From Natronococcus sp. A-GB7 (GTDB lineage: Archaea > Halobacteriota > Halobacteria > Halobacteriales > Natrialbaceae), in contig NZ_JARUKV010000011.1 of the NCBI RefSeq assembly GCF_029688865.1, positions 62,001 to 126,000 of the forward strand: DNA of 64,000 nt, read 5' to 3'. Position 1 is the stretch's first letter, and each line of letters starts with the position of its first letter. Below are positions 18,243 through 25,906 of the stretch, piece after piece. The translations under genes were made by a program, and so were the position numbers. The notes under the pieces are model-generated. The model searched no databases, was not told the DNA's origin, and was given only the letters and a program-made list of their open reading frames with translations.

Positions 18243-19163
18243 ATGGCATCGATCCCCAGCCACGTACGCGAGACGATCGATTCACACCTGGACGAGATCG
18301 AACGCGTCCGGGCAGTGTCGATCGTCCTGGCGGTCGCCCGCGGAAGCCACGCCTGGGGTGGAGCGGGACCCGACAGCGACTACGACGTCGGCTTCGTCTA
18401 CGCACCAACCGACCTCCGGCGGTACGCCCACCTCGGCGGCCTCGAGGGGGTGTGCCTCGAGGAGCGCGAGGAGTTCGAGTACCAGGGCTGGGACGTCCGC
18501 AAGTTCGCCGCGCTGCTTGCCGACTCGAACGACGGCGCGATCGATATTCTCAGGAGCCCGGTCCGGTACCGAACGCGCTACGATCCCGATCCGCTTGCCG
18601 ACTACGTCGAGCGGACGTACAACCCGATCGACCTCTACCACGCCTGGCGCGGAATCGCGACGAACAACTACCGGAAGTACCTCTCGGAGCACCTGGTTCG
18701 GACCGACGACGAGACGTTCCCGATCCTCGAGCATCGCGACGGCGAGTACGTCGTCGAAACCGAGGACGGGACGGCGACCGTCGCCGCGGACGACGAACGG
18801 TTCAGCGAGACGGCGACGCGGCCGACGGTCAAACGGAACCTGACCGTGACTCGCGCCGCGATGGCCGCGCGCTACCTGCAGGCAACGGGCGAACGAGGCG
18901 ACCACGAACTGCCCGCACTCGAGTTCGAGCGCTTCCTGGACGAGCAGGCACCCGCGGTGTTCGACGCCGAACGGCTCGACCGCGCTCGGAATCTCCTCGA
19001 GCGAAAGCGCGCCGGCGAGGGCGGCGTCCGGATCGGCGACGCGGTCGGTCGTGCGTTCGCCCACCCACCGAAGCGTATCGATCCGGCGGTGCACGCTCGA
19101 GACGGCCCCGATCGAGAGCGACTGAACGGGTTCGTCGACGAGATGCTCGCGGCGGGGCGCTGA
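18243..19163 (+). CDS. Predicted nucleotidyltransferase (COG3541-like)
   Basis: A 306-residue protein of the polymerase-beta nucleotidyltransferase superfamily. The active-site motif ARGSHAWGGAGPDSDYDVGF (residues 33-52) supplies the GS and D-x-D. The downstream YEGWD-like FEYQGWDVRKFAALL resembles the COG3541 family, whose members may adenylylate a protein or RNA; the target is unknown. It is flanked by TTTAAGT elements on both sides (18112 and 19183). The start at 18243 gives a normal N-terminus. Confidence 0.8.
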   Translation: MASIPSHVRETIDSHLDEIERVRAVSIVLAVARGSHAWGGAGPDSDYDVGFVYAPTDLRRYAHLGGLEGVCLEEREEFEYQGWDVRKFAALLADSNDGAIDILRSPVRYRTRYDPDPLADYVERTYNPIDLYHAWRGIATNNYRKYLSEHLVRTDDETFPILEHRDGEYVVETEDGTATVAADDERFSETATRPTVKRNLTVTRAAMAARYLQATGERGDHELPALEFERFLDEQAPAVFDAERLDRARNLLERKRAGEGGVRIGDAVGRAFAHPPKRIDPAVHARDGPDRERLNGFVDEMLAAGR

Positions 19164-19182
19164 TGCGGCGTTCCGATCCGTC

Positions 19183-19234
19183 TTTAAGTGTCTCTGGTCA
19201 CAAGGTAGAGCTATGACGGGAAGTCGGCCGTTCT
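19183..19234 (+). repeat. TTTAAGT element, copy 3
   Basis: It begins 20 bases after the nucleotidyltransferase stop. TTTAAGT at 19183 is 30 bases from ATGACGGGAAGTCGG at 19213. The core between them is nearly identical to copies 2 and 4. The ATG opens only a 10-residue frame (MTGSRPFYEF), and no gene follows for 640 bases. Confidence 0.75.
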
Positions 19235-19300
19235 ACGAGTTTTGATCCCCTCCAGCGAAGCGACCGTCCTCCTCGAGACCGCAGGTTACACTCTACTTCG

Positions 19301-19336
19301 TGGAATCCTCGCCCTTTAGGGCGGGGAGGATGTCAA
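19301..19336 (+). mobile_element. IS200/IS605-type right-end hairpin / omega-RNA-like remnant
   Basis: The stem CCTCGCCC-TTTA-GGGCGGGG is followed by AGGATGTCAA, which resembles the conserved 3' end of TnpB guide RNAs and the right end of IS605-family elements as I remember them. No tnpA or tnpB gene is present, so this is either a decayed element end or a solitary guide-RNA relic. The bases immediately after it (TAGTTCCGATCACGAG) would be the guide or target flank. Confidence 0.5.
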
Positions 19337-19455
19337 GTAGTTCCGATCACGAGATCAAGCTGCGACGGGCGGGCTTGCCTCTCCGGGCTTCGAAGTCTAC
19401 CGGTGGGTGAACGATTCGAACGCTCGCGACGACTCACTCGAGCGACCATCCGTTC

Positions 19456-19507
19456 TTTAAGTAGCTCTGGTCACAAGGTGGAGCTATGACGGGAAGTCGG
19501 CCGTTCT
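19456..19507 (+). repeat. TTTAAGT element, copy 4
   Basis: TTTAAGT at 19456 and a core identical to copy 2 lead to ATGACGGGAAGTCGG at 19486, again 30 bases from the box. The ATG opens a 21-residue frame (MTGSRPFYRARYSSSGRYSDR). No annotated gene follows until 19856. Confidence 0.75.
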
Positions 19508-19695
19508 ACCGCGCTCGATACTCCTCCAGCGGCCGCTACTCCGATCGATAGCCCCGGGAAACGAGTCTGGCAGTAAGAGATGGGATTTCGACGGGGCGCT
19601 GTTCTGTCGACCGCTATCGAACACGGCAGCGCTGTCGTCAACGGTATCACCGGTCCCCTACTCACATGAGATCGACGCGACGAGCCGCGCGTCTC

Positions 19696-19735
19696 TTTAA
19701 GTGGCTCTGGTCACAAGGTGAAGCTACGAAGGGCT
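19696..19735 (+). repeat. TTTAAGT element, copy 5 (upstream of RNA polymerase epsilon)
   Basis: TTTAAGT at 19696 and the core GCTCTGGTCACAAGGTGAAG are conserved, but the equivalent of the ATG reads ACG and the sequence after it (ACGAAGGGC) has diverged. The next gene starts at 19856, so this copy could be its promoter with a leader of about 130 nt. Confidence 0.7.
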
Positions 19736-19855
19736 TTTGCGGGCCGTTGCTCTCGGATCGATCGTACTCCGGAGAGACTCATCAGCCGGTTTACTGGTCT
19801 CGAGGCGGGTGAAACGAGCAAGTCTTTTTCCGTCTCCCGGTCTGAGCGACACACG

Positions 19856-20629
19856 ATGTACGACGGTGTTGACTCCGGGCCAGCCCTCCAGCGGGAGTCC
19901 GCCCCCGACGGCCTCGAGGAGGACCGTCGCCTCGAGACGCGTCCCGGCTCCGGGGCGCTCTCCCGGGCGGACGTCCAGCGCGACTCGACCGTCCGCCAGT
20001 GGGGCGTCGTCACCCCGAGCGCGACCGTCATCGGGCGTGCGGATTCGCCCGAAGCGGATCTCCCCGAAAGCGTTCGACGGCTCCACGACGAACAGCACGG
20101 CGCGACGCCTGGGTACAGCGAGCGCGCCCACAGACTCGACCGACTGCGAACGACCCAGGCGCTGTGTAACGCCCTCGATCTGACGCCGTGGCAGCGGGAT
20201 CTCGCGCTCGGCGTGATGGACGAAATCGACCTCACCGAGTTCGGCAGCCAGCGCGCGATCCCGAAGGTCGCGCTGGTCGTCATCCGCCACGTCGTCGACG
20301 TCGATCGGCGGACGTACTTCGGCCTCGACGAGGTCGACGTCTCCGAGCTCTCCCCCGATCGGATGGACGAGCTGTTCGGTCAGTACCGCGCCCACGATAT
20401 CACCGACGAGGAGACGTTCAAGCGCCTCGCCGCCGATCACGGGCTCGACACGACGAGCCTGAACCGCCTCCGACGCGTGCTGAAGGCCCAGCTCGAGGAC
20501 GAGCTGCCCGCCTACGGGCGTAACCCCTACCGGGACCCGAACCTGCCGAGCCTCGAGGACCGAGCCGACGAGGAGTCGGTCGACGCGACCGCGAAGGGAG
20601 CGACCGACGATCCGGATACCCCCGAGTAG
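19856..20629 (+). CDS. DNA-directed RNA polymerase subunit epsilon (haloarchaeal)
   Basis: A 257-residue protein matching the haloarchaeal 'epsilon' RNA polymerase subunit. It has WGVVTPSATVIGRADSPEAD, LPESVRRLHDEQHG, TQALCNALDLTPWQRD and FGSQRAIPKVALVVI. The subunit is confined to halophilic archaea and its exact role in the polymerase is unclear. The first 45 residues are variable and charged. It is preceded by element copy 5 and a leader of about 130 nt, unusual in a genome where many transcripts are leaderless. The ATG at 19856 begins MYDGVD, the usual start. Confidence 0.88.
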   Translation: MYDGVDSGPALQRESAPDGLEEDRRLETRPGSGALSRADVQRDSTVRQWGVVTPSATVIGRADSPEADLPESVRRLHDEQHGATPGYSERAHRLDRLRTTQALCNALDLTPWQRDLALGVMDEIDLTEFGSQRAIPKVALVVIRHVVDVDRRTYFGLDEVDVSELSPDRMDELFGQYRAHDITDEETFKRLAADHGLDTTSLNRLRRVLKAQLEDELPAYGRNPYRDPNLPSLEDRADEESVDATAKGATDDPDTPE

Positions 20630-20691
20630 GATCAGCCCGCATTCCCCGCCCGGAGCCGTCGTCTTTTCCGTCCCGGATCCCTACCGCGACC

Positions 20692-21324
20692 ATGTCCGAC
20701 ACGGAACCCACCGATCAGCTCACGATCTACGCCGACTACGTCTGTCCGTTCTGTTACCTCGGCAAGCGGTCCCTCGAGCAGTACCGCGAGCGACGAGAAG
20801 CGCCACTCGAGGTCGAGTGGCATCCCTTCGACCTGCGGCGGGACAAACGCCGGGAGGACGGCTCGATCGATCACTCTGTCGACGACGGGAAGGACGACGA
20901 CTACTTCGAGCAGGCCCGGGAGAACGTCCGTCGACTGCAGGAGGAGTACGACGTCGAGATGAGCCAGGCGCTCGCGATCGAGGTCGACTCGCTGCCGGCA
21001 CAGCAGGCCTCGTGGTACGTCCGTCAGCACCACCCCGACGAGTGGCCCGCGTTCGACGCGGCGATCTACGAGGCGCTCTGGCAGGCGGAAAGAGACATCG
21101 GCGATCCCGACGTGCTGGTCTCGCTCGCGGCGGACATCGGCCTCCCCGGAGACGAGATCCGCGACGCGATCGACGACGACGGGCTCCGGGCGGAGCTCGA
21201 GGAGCTGTTCACCGACGCTCACCAGCGGGGGGTCACCGGCGTCCCGACGTTCGTCCACGACGGATACGCCGCCCGCGGCGCAGTCCCGCCGGCACAGCTC
21301 GAGCGTCTGCTCGAAGGCGAGTGA
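20692..21324 (+). CDS. DsbA family oxidoreductase (FrnE-like)
   Basis: A 210-residue thioredoxin-fold protein with the CPFC redox motif (residues 18-21, DYVCPFCYLGK) and the cis-proline loop GVTGVPTFV. The long helical insertion and the absence of a signal peptide fit the cytoplasmic FrnE/2-hydroxychromene-carboxylate-isomerase-like group rather than periplasmic DsbA. It probably handles thiol-disulfide exchange; the partner is unknown. Its stop codon directly abuts the convergent NAD kinase stop, with no base between. Confidence 0.9.
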   Translation: MSDTEPTDQLTIYADYVCPFCYLGKRSLEQYRERREAPLEVEWHPFDLRRDKRREDGSIDHSVDDGKDDDYFEQARENVRRLQEEYDVEMSQALAIEVDSLPAQQASWYVRQHHPDEWPAFDAAIYEALWQAERDIGDPDVLVSLAADIGLPGDEIRDAIDDDGLRAELEELFTDAHQRGVTGVPTFVHDGYAARGAVPPAQLERLLEGE

Positions 21325-22152
21325 TCACTCGAGTTTCTTGAGCGCCTCGAAGAAGTTGGACTGCGGTCCGGCGAGCGTGACGGGCTCGTCGGCGACCGAG
21401 ACGTCGACGGTCGCCGGCGGCTCGAGTTCGCGTCGGTTCCGACCGTCGCTGATCGCGTAGGCTGTTTCGGCCCCCGAGACGGCGAGCGTGATCTCCGCGT
21501 CGCGATCGACGACCAGCGGTGGCATCGCGTCGGCCGCGGCCATCTGGTTTACGACCAGCGTGTCGGTTCCCGGGCGGACGAGTGGTCCCCCCTCTCCGAG
21601 GTTGTACGCAGTCGATCCCGTCGGCGTCGCGACGAGGACGCCGTCGGCGTGGCTCGTCGCGTATCGGTCCCCGTCGACGCGGATCTCGATCGTCGCGCCG
21701 CCCCCGTGACCCCGCCGCGGACCGTGGACGACGATCTCGTTGAGCGCCGGCTCGAGGGTCCACCCCTCGCCCTCGGCCCGGAGGCGATCGAGCTCTCGAC
21801 CGTCGATCGCACCCGTCCGCCGGAGTGTCTCGACGGCGGCGGCGACGGCGGCGACGGCATCGTCGGGAGAGACGGCGTTGAGAAACCCGACCTCACCGAG
21901 GTTGACCCCGAGGATCGGCGTCCCCCCAACCTCACGGGCGACGAACAGCAGCGTTCCGTCGCCGCCGATACTCACGACGAGGTCTCGGTCGTCCATCGAA
22001 CCGACCGGAACGCCGTCCTCGCCGACCGCAGCGCTCGTCGCGTCGTCGACGACGGTAGAAACACCGTCGTCGAGGGTTTCGAGGAGCGTCGCGGCGAGAG
22101 TCTGTGCCCGATCGTTGTCCCGCTGGCCGACGATTCCGACGGCGACGTTCAT
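21325..22152 (-). CDS. nadK: NAD(+)/NADH kinase
   Basis: A 275-residue kinase that makes NADP(H). The N-terminal GGDGT motif (VVSIGGDGTLLFVAREV) is the ATP-binding and catalytic signature. It is followed by ILGVNLGEVGFLNAV, the NE motif in ALNEIVV, and TPTGSTAYNLGEGGPLV. The start MNVAVGIVGQ at 22152 is preferred; the frame upstream lacks family similarity. Genes nearby (nadE at 24507) also serve NAD metabolism but are not in the same operon. Confidence 0.95.
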   Translation of the reverse strand: MNVAVGIVGQRDNDRAQTLAATLLETLDDGVSTVVDDATSAAVGEDGVPVGSMDDRDLVVSIGGDGTLLFVAREVGGTPILGVNLGEVGFLNAVSPDDAVAAVAAAVETLRRTGAIDGRELDRLRAEGEGWTLEPALNEIVVHGPRRGHGGGATIEIRVDGDRYATSHADGVLVATPTGSTAYNLGEGGPLVRPGTDTLVVNQMAAADAMPPLVVDRDAEITLAVSGAETAYAISDGRNRRELEPPATVDVSVADEPVTLAGPQSNFFEALKKLE

Positions 22153-22273
22153 CGTCAGCGCATAGCCGCCCGCCAACAAAAAAGGCCACCCGTCTCGCAC
22201 CGGCTCGTGAGCCCGCGAGTGGAAAGCTGTGGCAGCCCACAGTTTCTTTGAGGATCGTTCGCTAGCTACGGGT

Positions 22274-22519
22274 ATGGCCGAACGAACGACCAACGACGAG
22301 GTGATGAGCCGGAGCGAACTCGCGACCTACCTCTCGGAGCTCTCCCAGCGATTCGACGACGGGGGAGACGGTGTCGACGTCCCGGTCGGTAACAAGACCG
22401 TCTCCCTCGGTCGCTCCGACGACGTTTCGGTTTCGGTCGACGTCGTCGAGCGCTCCTCCAGGCTTCGCGGGAACCGCGAAACCGTGACGGTGACGATGAG
22501 CTGGAAGCCCGACTCGTAG
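22274..22519 (+). CDS. amphi-Trp domain-containing protein
   Basis: An 81-residue cytoplasmic protein of the small amphi-Trp family. It has the MSRSELATYLSELSQRF helix, alternating beta strands, and a C-terminal VTVTMSWKP segment with the conserved tryptophan. Function is unknown. The ATG at 22274 gives a normal family length. It is divergent from nadK and followed by an unrelated membrane protein. Confidence 0.8.
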   Translation: MAERTTNDEVMSRSELATYLSELSQRFDDGGDGVDVPVGNKTVSLGRSDDVSVSVDVVERSSRLRGNRETVTVTMSWKPDS

Positions 22520-22643
22520 CGATCCCGGGACGACCGCGTAGCCGTTCCAGTCGAACGCTCCGCCAGAGGTGTCAGCGCGTCGACGTGGGTGCTCGATACG
22601 GCAACGAGTAGATTGATAGGTCAGCTCTCACAACTGAGTGGAA

Positions 22644-24008
22644 ATGCGTCGTTCGCACGTGGTTGCAGTCGCCCTCGTCGTCGTCGCGGTGCTGTTTATC
22701 GGGGGACCGTCGCTGCTGTTTGCCGACTCGGTCGACGAGCAGGTAACCGAAGAAACCCAGGAGACGCCGGAGCTCGTCTCCCTCGAGGACTCCGAGAGCG
22801 AGTTCTGGCGGTTCCTGAGTCCCACAGAGGAGTTCCGCGAGCGGAGTCCGATCAACGTCATCGTCCGCGGTGAAAGCGAGGACGTACTCCAGGCGATGAG
22901 CGATCGGGGCGACGGTGACTGGGAGGAGATCGAAGAGGTAGAAGAGGAAGTCGAGGAGGAGGCTCCCGAGGAAATCGAGAACGCGACCGTCCTCGAGGAG
23001 GAACACCGTCACGCCACGGGAATCGCCTGGGGCGAGGCCGCCGGAACGACCCGCTACGCCTGGCTGAATCCGGGCGAGGGCGAGGGCGAGGACGGCTACT
23101 GGGCTACCGAGTCGCTCCAGCTCGAGGAGGGTGACTACTACGGCCAGCGCTACCACATCCGGCTCTACGAGAGTCCGAACCCCGACGACGAGTGGATCGC
23201 CATGCAGGCCCACACCGAACACTTCGACTGGTTTACCCTCCGACATCGCGTCGACGGCGTCGAAGCCGCTCAGTCGAAGGTCGAACAGGACTTCATGAAC
23301 CTGCCCAGCGTCGACAACGAGACGGACGTCCGTCGGATCCACATCGACAACGCCGGCCCCTCCGACGCCGACGGCTGGGCGACCGTCGTCGACCTGACGT
23401 CGATGGTCGTCCTCCCCGCCGGCGTCGGCCTCGCCGCGGGCCGTGGCTCCCGGCGCTCGGTCGCCGAGAGCATCGGCAAGGAACGGACGCGTCCGTCCGA
23501 GGAGGAGTCCCTCGAGCGCGGGCTCACCGACGTCGATCGACAGCGACTCGCGGCCGCCTACGACCGCCTCGAGGCGGGCCACCTCGTGCTCGTCTTCGCC
23601 ATCCTCGCGCTGTTCCTCGGGGTTCGGATGGGCGGGCTCCTGCTCGAGCGACGGGCGAGCTTCCTCACGCCGCACATGATCGCCGCGCTGCTGTACCCGG
23701 TGATCGCGGTCGGGATCCCCGTTGCGACGTACCTGATCGCCCGCGGGCTCACCAGCCGGCTCGACGCCGCAATCGCCGCCGCCGGCTCGCTGTCGCTCGC
23801 GATCTGGCTCGACTACGGGCTGCTCGGCGTCGACGTCATCCCACTGGACGTCGTGTTCCAGCGGGCGCTCGTCGTCGTCGCGCTTGGGTTGATCGCCGCC
23901 GGCGCGGCCAAACGCGCGACTCGAGAGAGCCGGCTCAACGATCTGCTGATCGCCGGCGTCGCGATGTGGGTGCTGGTGCTGGTCGGCACGCTGCTCGGCT
24001 ACCTCTAA
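22644..24008 (+). CDS. Membrane protein with LssY_C-like extracytoplasmic domain
   Basis: A 454-residue protein. It has an N-terminal transmembrane helix (about 6-28) and an acidic external region (30-250). The latter contains SPINVIVRG and QRYHIRLYESPNPDDEWIAMQAH with a C-terminal helix, which resembles the LssY C-terminal domain. A glutamate-rich stretch (EEIEEVEEEVEEEAPEE) lies near residues 95-112. The C-terminal part has about six hydrophobic helices (245-454). Function is unknown. A GTG two codons upstream (22638) could also start it. The LssY_C assignment is from pattern only. Confidence 0.65.
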   Translation: MRRSHVVAVALVVVAVLFIGGPSLLFADSVDEQVTEETQETPELVSLEDSESEFWRFLSPTEEFRERSPINVIVRGESEDVLQAMSDRGDGDWEEIEEVEEEVEEEAPEEIENATVLEEEHRHATGIAWGEAAGTTRYAWLNPGEGEGEDGYWATESLQLEEGDYYGQRYHIRLYESPNPDDEWIAMQAHTEHFDWFTLRHRVDGVEAAQSKVEQDFMNLPSVDNETDVRRIHIDNAGPSDADGWATVVDLTSMVVLPAGVGLAAGRGSRRSVAESIGKERTRPSEEESLERGLTDVDRQRLAAAYDRLEAGHLVLVFAILALFLGVRMGGLLLERRASFLTPHMIAALLYPVIAVGIPVATYLIARGLTSRLDAAIAAAGSLSLAIWLDYGLLGVDVIPLDVVFQRALVVVALGLIAAGAAKRATRESRLNDLLIAGVAMWVLVLVGTLLGYL

Positions 24009-24110
24009 GGGGACGAGCCGCCGGACGCTTTCAGAGCCGATGGGCCGTCGGGAACTCGAGAGCGCACCTGCGTGCAGTCCGCATACGGGACTCGCTACCG
24101 TACTCGTCGT

Positions 24111-24281
24111 ATGGCGATCTGTCCACACTGCGGCGAAGAGCTGGAACTCGAGGTCGAGCCGGATACGGTGACGGTCCACGAGGGCGACTCGAGTCGAACG
24201 ATCGAGCCCGATGTGTTCACGTGTTACTCGTGTGATGCGGTGCTGTTCGCGACGGTGAGTCGGGAACTCGCCGGTGACTGA
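24111..24281 (+). CDS. CPxCG-type zinc finger microprotein
   Basis: A 56-residue protein with two zinc-ligand pairs, CPHC (residues 4-7) and CYSC (38-41), joined by an acidic beta-rich linker. Haloarchaea encode many such one-domain zinc microproteins; some affect biofilm, motility or stress responses, but most are uncharacterised. The ATG at 24111 begins MAICPHCGEE. It ends 10 bases before the tRNA-Gly gene on the other strand. Confidence 0.8.
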   Translation: MAICPHCGEELELEVEPDTVTVHEGDSSRTIEPDVFTCYSCDAVLFATVSRELAGD

Positions 24282-24290
24282 CTCGAGAAG

Positions 24291-24361
24291 TGCGTCGGCC
24301 GGGAATTGAACCCGGGCTATGAGCTTGGGAAGCTCATGTCCTACCACTAGACCACCGACGC
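24291..24361 (-). tRNA. tRNA-Gly (CCC)
   Basis: On the minus strand the acceptor stem GCGTCGG pairs with CCGACGC. The anticodon stem TGAGC/GCTCA encloses loop TTCCCAA with anticodon CCC. The T-arm has GGTTCAATTCC and the discriminator is A. It is 71 nt. No tRNA-tail array is seen downstream, unlike tRNA-Ile, -His, -Phe and -Val. Confidence 0.95.
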
Positions 24362-24506
24362 TCGGTCGCTCGCAGCGGTTGCCCGTAATCGTCGGTCGCA
24401 CTTCAACATAGCGTTCTGCTACGAGTCCGCGACCGAAACTGACCGATCGTCCACGTCATCCGGTTTGGGGTAGAGTATTAGGGTAGTCACCCCGTACCGT
24501 CCGTCG

Positions 24507-25301
24507 ATGCTCGAGCTTCACTTTTCGGACGCGGAGCTAGATCGACGACGCGACCACATCACGAACTTCGTTCGCGAACAGGTCGACGCGGCGGGCGCCG
24601 AGGGGGCGGTTCTCGGCCTTTCGGGCGGCATCGACAGCACGCTCGTCGCGCACCTCGCGGTCGACGCGCTCGGCCCGGAGAACGTCCACGGGCTCGTGCT
24701 TCCCGCACGGGTCAGCGGCGACGACAACATGAGCGACGCCGAGCGCGTCGCCCGTGATCTCGAAATTAGCTACGACGTGATCGAGATCGAACCGATCGTC
24801 GACTCGCTGCTCGAGGCCTATCCCGAAGCCGAGGGCGACCGGATGGCGGTCGGCAACGCTCGAGCGCGGGTCCGGGGGGTTCTCAACTATCTCGTCGCGA
24901 ACCACGAGAGCCGGCTCGTGCTCGGGACGGGGAACCGAAGCGAGGGTGCCGTCGGCTACTTCACCAAGTACGGCGACGGCGCCGTCGACTGTCACCCGAT
25001 CGGGAACCTCTACAAGGCACAGGTCCGCCAGCTCGCCCGCCACGTCGGCGTGCCGGAGGACCTCGCGGCCAAGCCCGCCACCGCCGAGCTCTGGGAGGAC
25101 CAGACCGACGAAGACGAGATGGGGATGGACTACGAGACGCTCGACTCGATCCTGGTTACCCACATCGACGGCCCGCTGTCGGCCGACGTGGCCGCTCGAG
25201 AGCTCGGCGTCGAGGTCGAAACCGTCGAGAAGGTTCGGCGGATGTACGAACAGAGCATGCACAAGCGTCGGGTGCCGCCGTCGCCCGACCCCCTCGAGTA
25301 G
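24507..25301 (+). CDS. nadE: NH3-dependent NAD(+) synthetase
   Basis: A 264-residue enzyme that amidates deamido-NAD to NAD with ATP and ammonia. The PP-loop LSGGIDSTLVAHLA (residues 36-49), LVLGTGNRSEGAVGYFTKYGD and DCHPIGNLYKAQVRQLARH are diagnostic. There is no glutaminase domain, so free ammonia is the donor. A TATA-like GAGTATTA (24473-24480) is 27-34 bases upstream of the ATG, suggesting a leaderless message. Its stop is directly followed by the convergent GNAT gene. Confidence 0.96.
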   Translation: MLELHFSDAELDRRRDHITNFVREQVDAAGAEGAVLGLSGGIDSTLVAHLAVDALGPENVHGLVLPARVSGDDNMSDAERVARDLEISYDVIEIEPIVDSLLEAYPEAEGDRMAVGNARARVRGVLNYLVANHESRLVLGTGNRSEGAVGYFTKYGDGAVDCHPIGNLYKAQVRQLARHVGVPEDLAAKPATAELWEDQTDEDEMGMDYETLDSILVTHIDGPLSADVAARELGVEVETVEKVRRMYEQSMHKRRVPPSPDPLE

Positions 25302-25835
25302 TCAGGACGAGCGCCACTCCTCCTCTACGAGTCCGTACCAGTGGACGTCGCAGTATTCGCCGTCGACGAACGCCGCGTCGCGGTGGACCCCCTCCTCGGT
25401 GAAGCCGACGGACTCGAGGAGCCGCTTCGAGCCGTCGTTGAACGAGAACGCGCGGGCCGACAACCGGTGGAGGCCGAGCTGGTCGAACCCGTGCTCGAGT
25501 ACCAGCTCTGTGGCTTCGGTTCCGTACCCGCGCCTGTGGTAGTCGGGGGCGATCCAGTAACCGACCTCGCCGCTGCCGGCTCGCCAGTCGATCGCGTCGA
25601 GCCCGATCGTTCCCACCGGGGTCGAGTCGACGGTGATCAGGAGGTGGATCGCGTCGTCCGAACAGACGGCCTCCTCGAAGAACTCCCGTTCCTGTTCGGC
25701 GTTGAGCGGCATCGAGTTGCCGATCGGTCGCCAGATCGCGGGATCGTTGATCTGCGTCTGGAGGAACTCGAGGTCCTCCTCCTCGATCGTCCGCAGCGCG
25801 ACGCGCTCGCCGGTCAGGAAGGCGGGTCCGGGCAT
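25302..25835 (-). CDS. GNAT family N-acetyltransferase (RimJ/RimL type)
   Basis: A 177-residue acetyltransferase. The N-terminal LRTIEEEDLEFLQTQINDPAIW, the VGYWIAPDYHRRGYGTEAT acetyl-CoA loop and LSARAFSFNDGSKRLLESVGF place it with the RimJ/RimL subgroup. That subgroup acetylates N-terminal amines of proteins or small molecules. The substrate is unknown. It starts at 25835 with MPGPAFLTGERVALR, a normal family start. Confidence 0.9.
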   Translation of the reverse strand: MPGPAFLTGERVALRTIEEEDLEFLQTQINDPAIWRPIGNSMPLNAEQEREFFEEAVCSDDAIHLLITVDSTPVGTIGLDAIDWRAGSGEVGYWIAPDYHRRGYGTEATELVLEHGFDQLGLHRLSARAFSFNDGSKRLLESVGFTEEGVHRDAAFVDGEYCDVHWYGLVEEEWRSS

Positions 25836-25906
25836 CTACCGGTAGCCTCCACGCCGGACGGAAAAAGCGATTCGGCCGACGGAACTCGGACGAGCCGCCG
25901 TCCGCC

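Larger units (their letters stand above)
19235..19855. other. Non-coding region with repeats and hairpin
   Basis: No credible protein gene lies here. It holds the orphan omega-RNA-like hairpin (19301-19336) and copies 4 and 5 of the TTTAAGT element. The last 120 bases are the leader of the RNA polymerase epsilon gene. Confidence 0.55.

Noticed and set aside
19301-19336. Plain transcription terminator for the element-3 transcript
   Set aside because: The tail AGGATGTCAA and lack of a T-run fit an IS605-type right end better, although I keep this as moderate confidence only.
18142-19551. Annotating the MTGSR micro-ORFs as genes
   Set aside because: Two of five element copies have ACG instead of ATG and the frames differ in length, so coding is not the conserved property.
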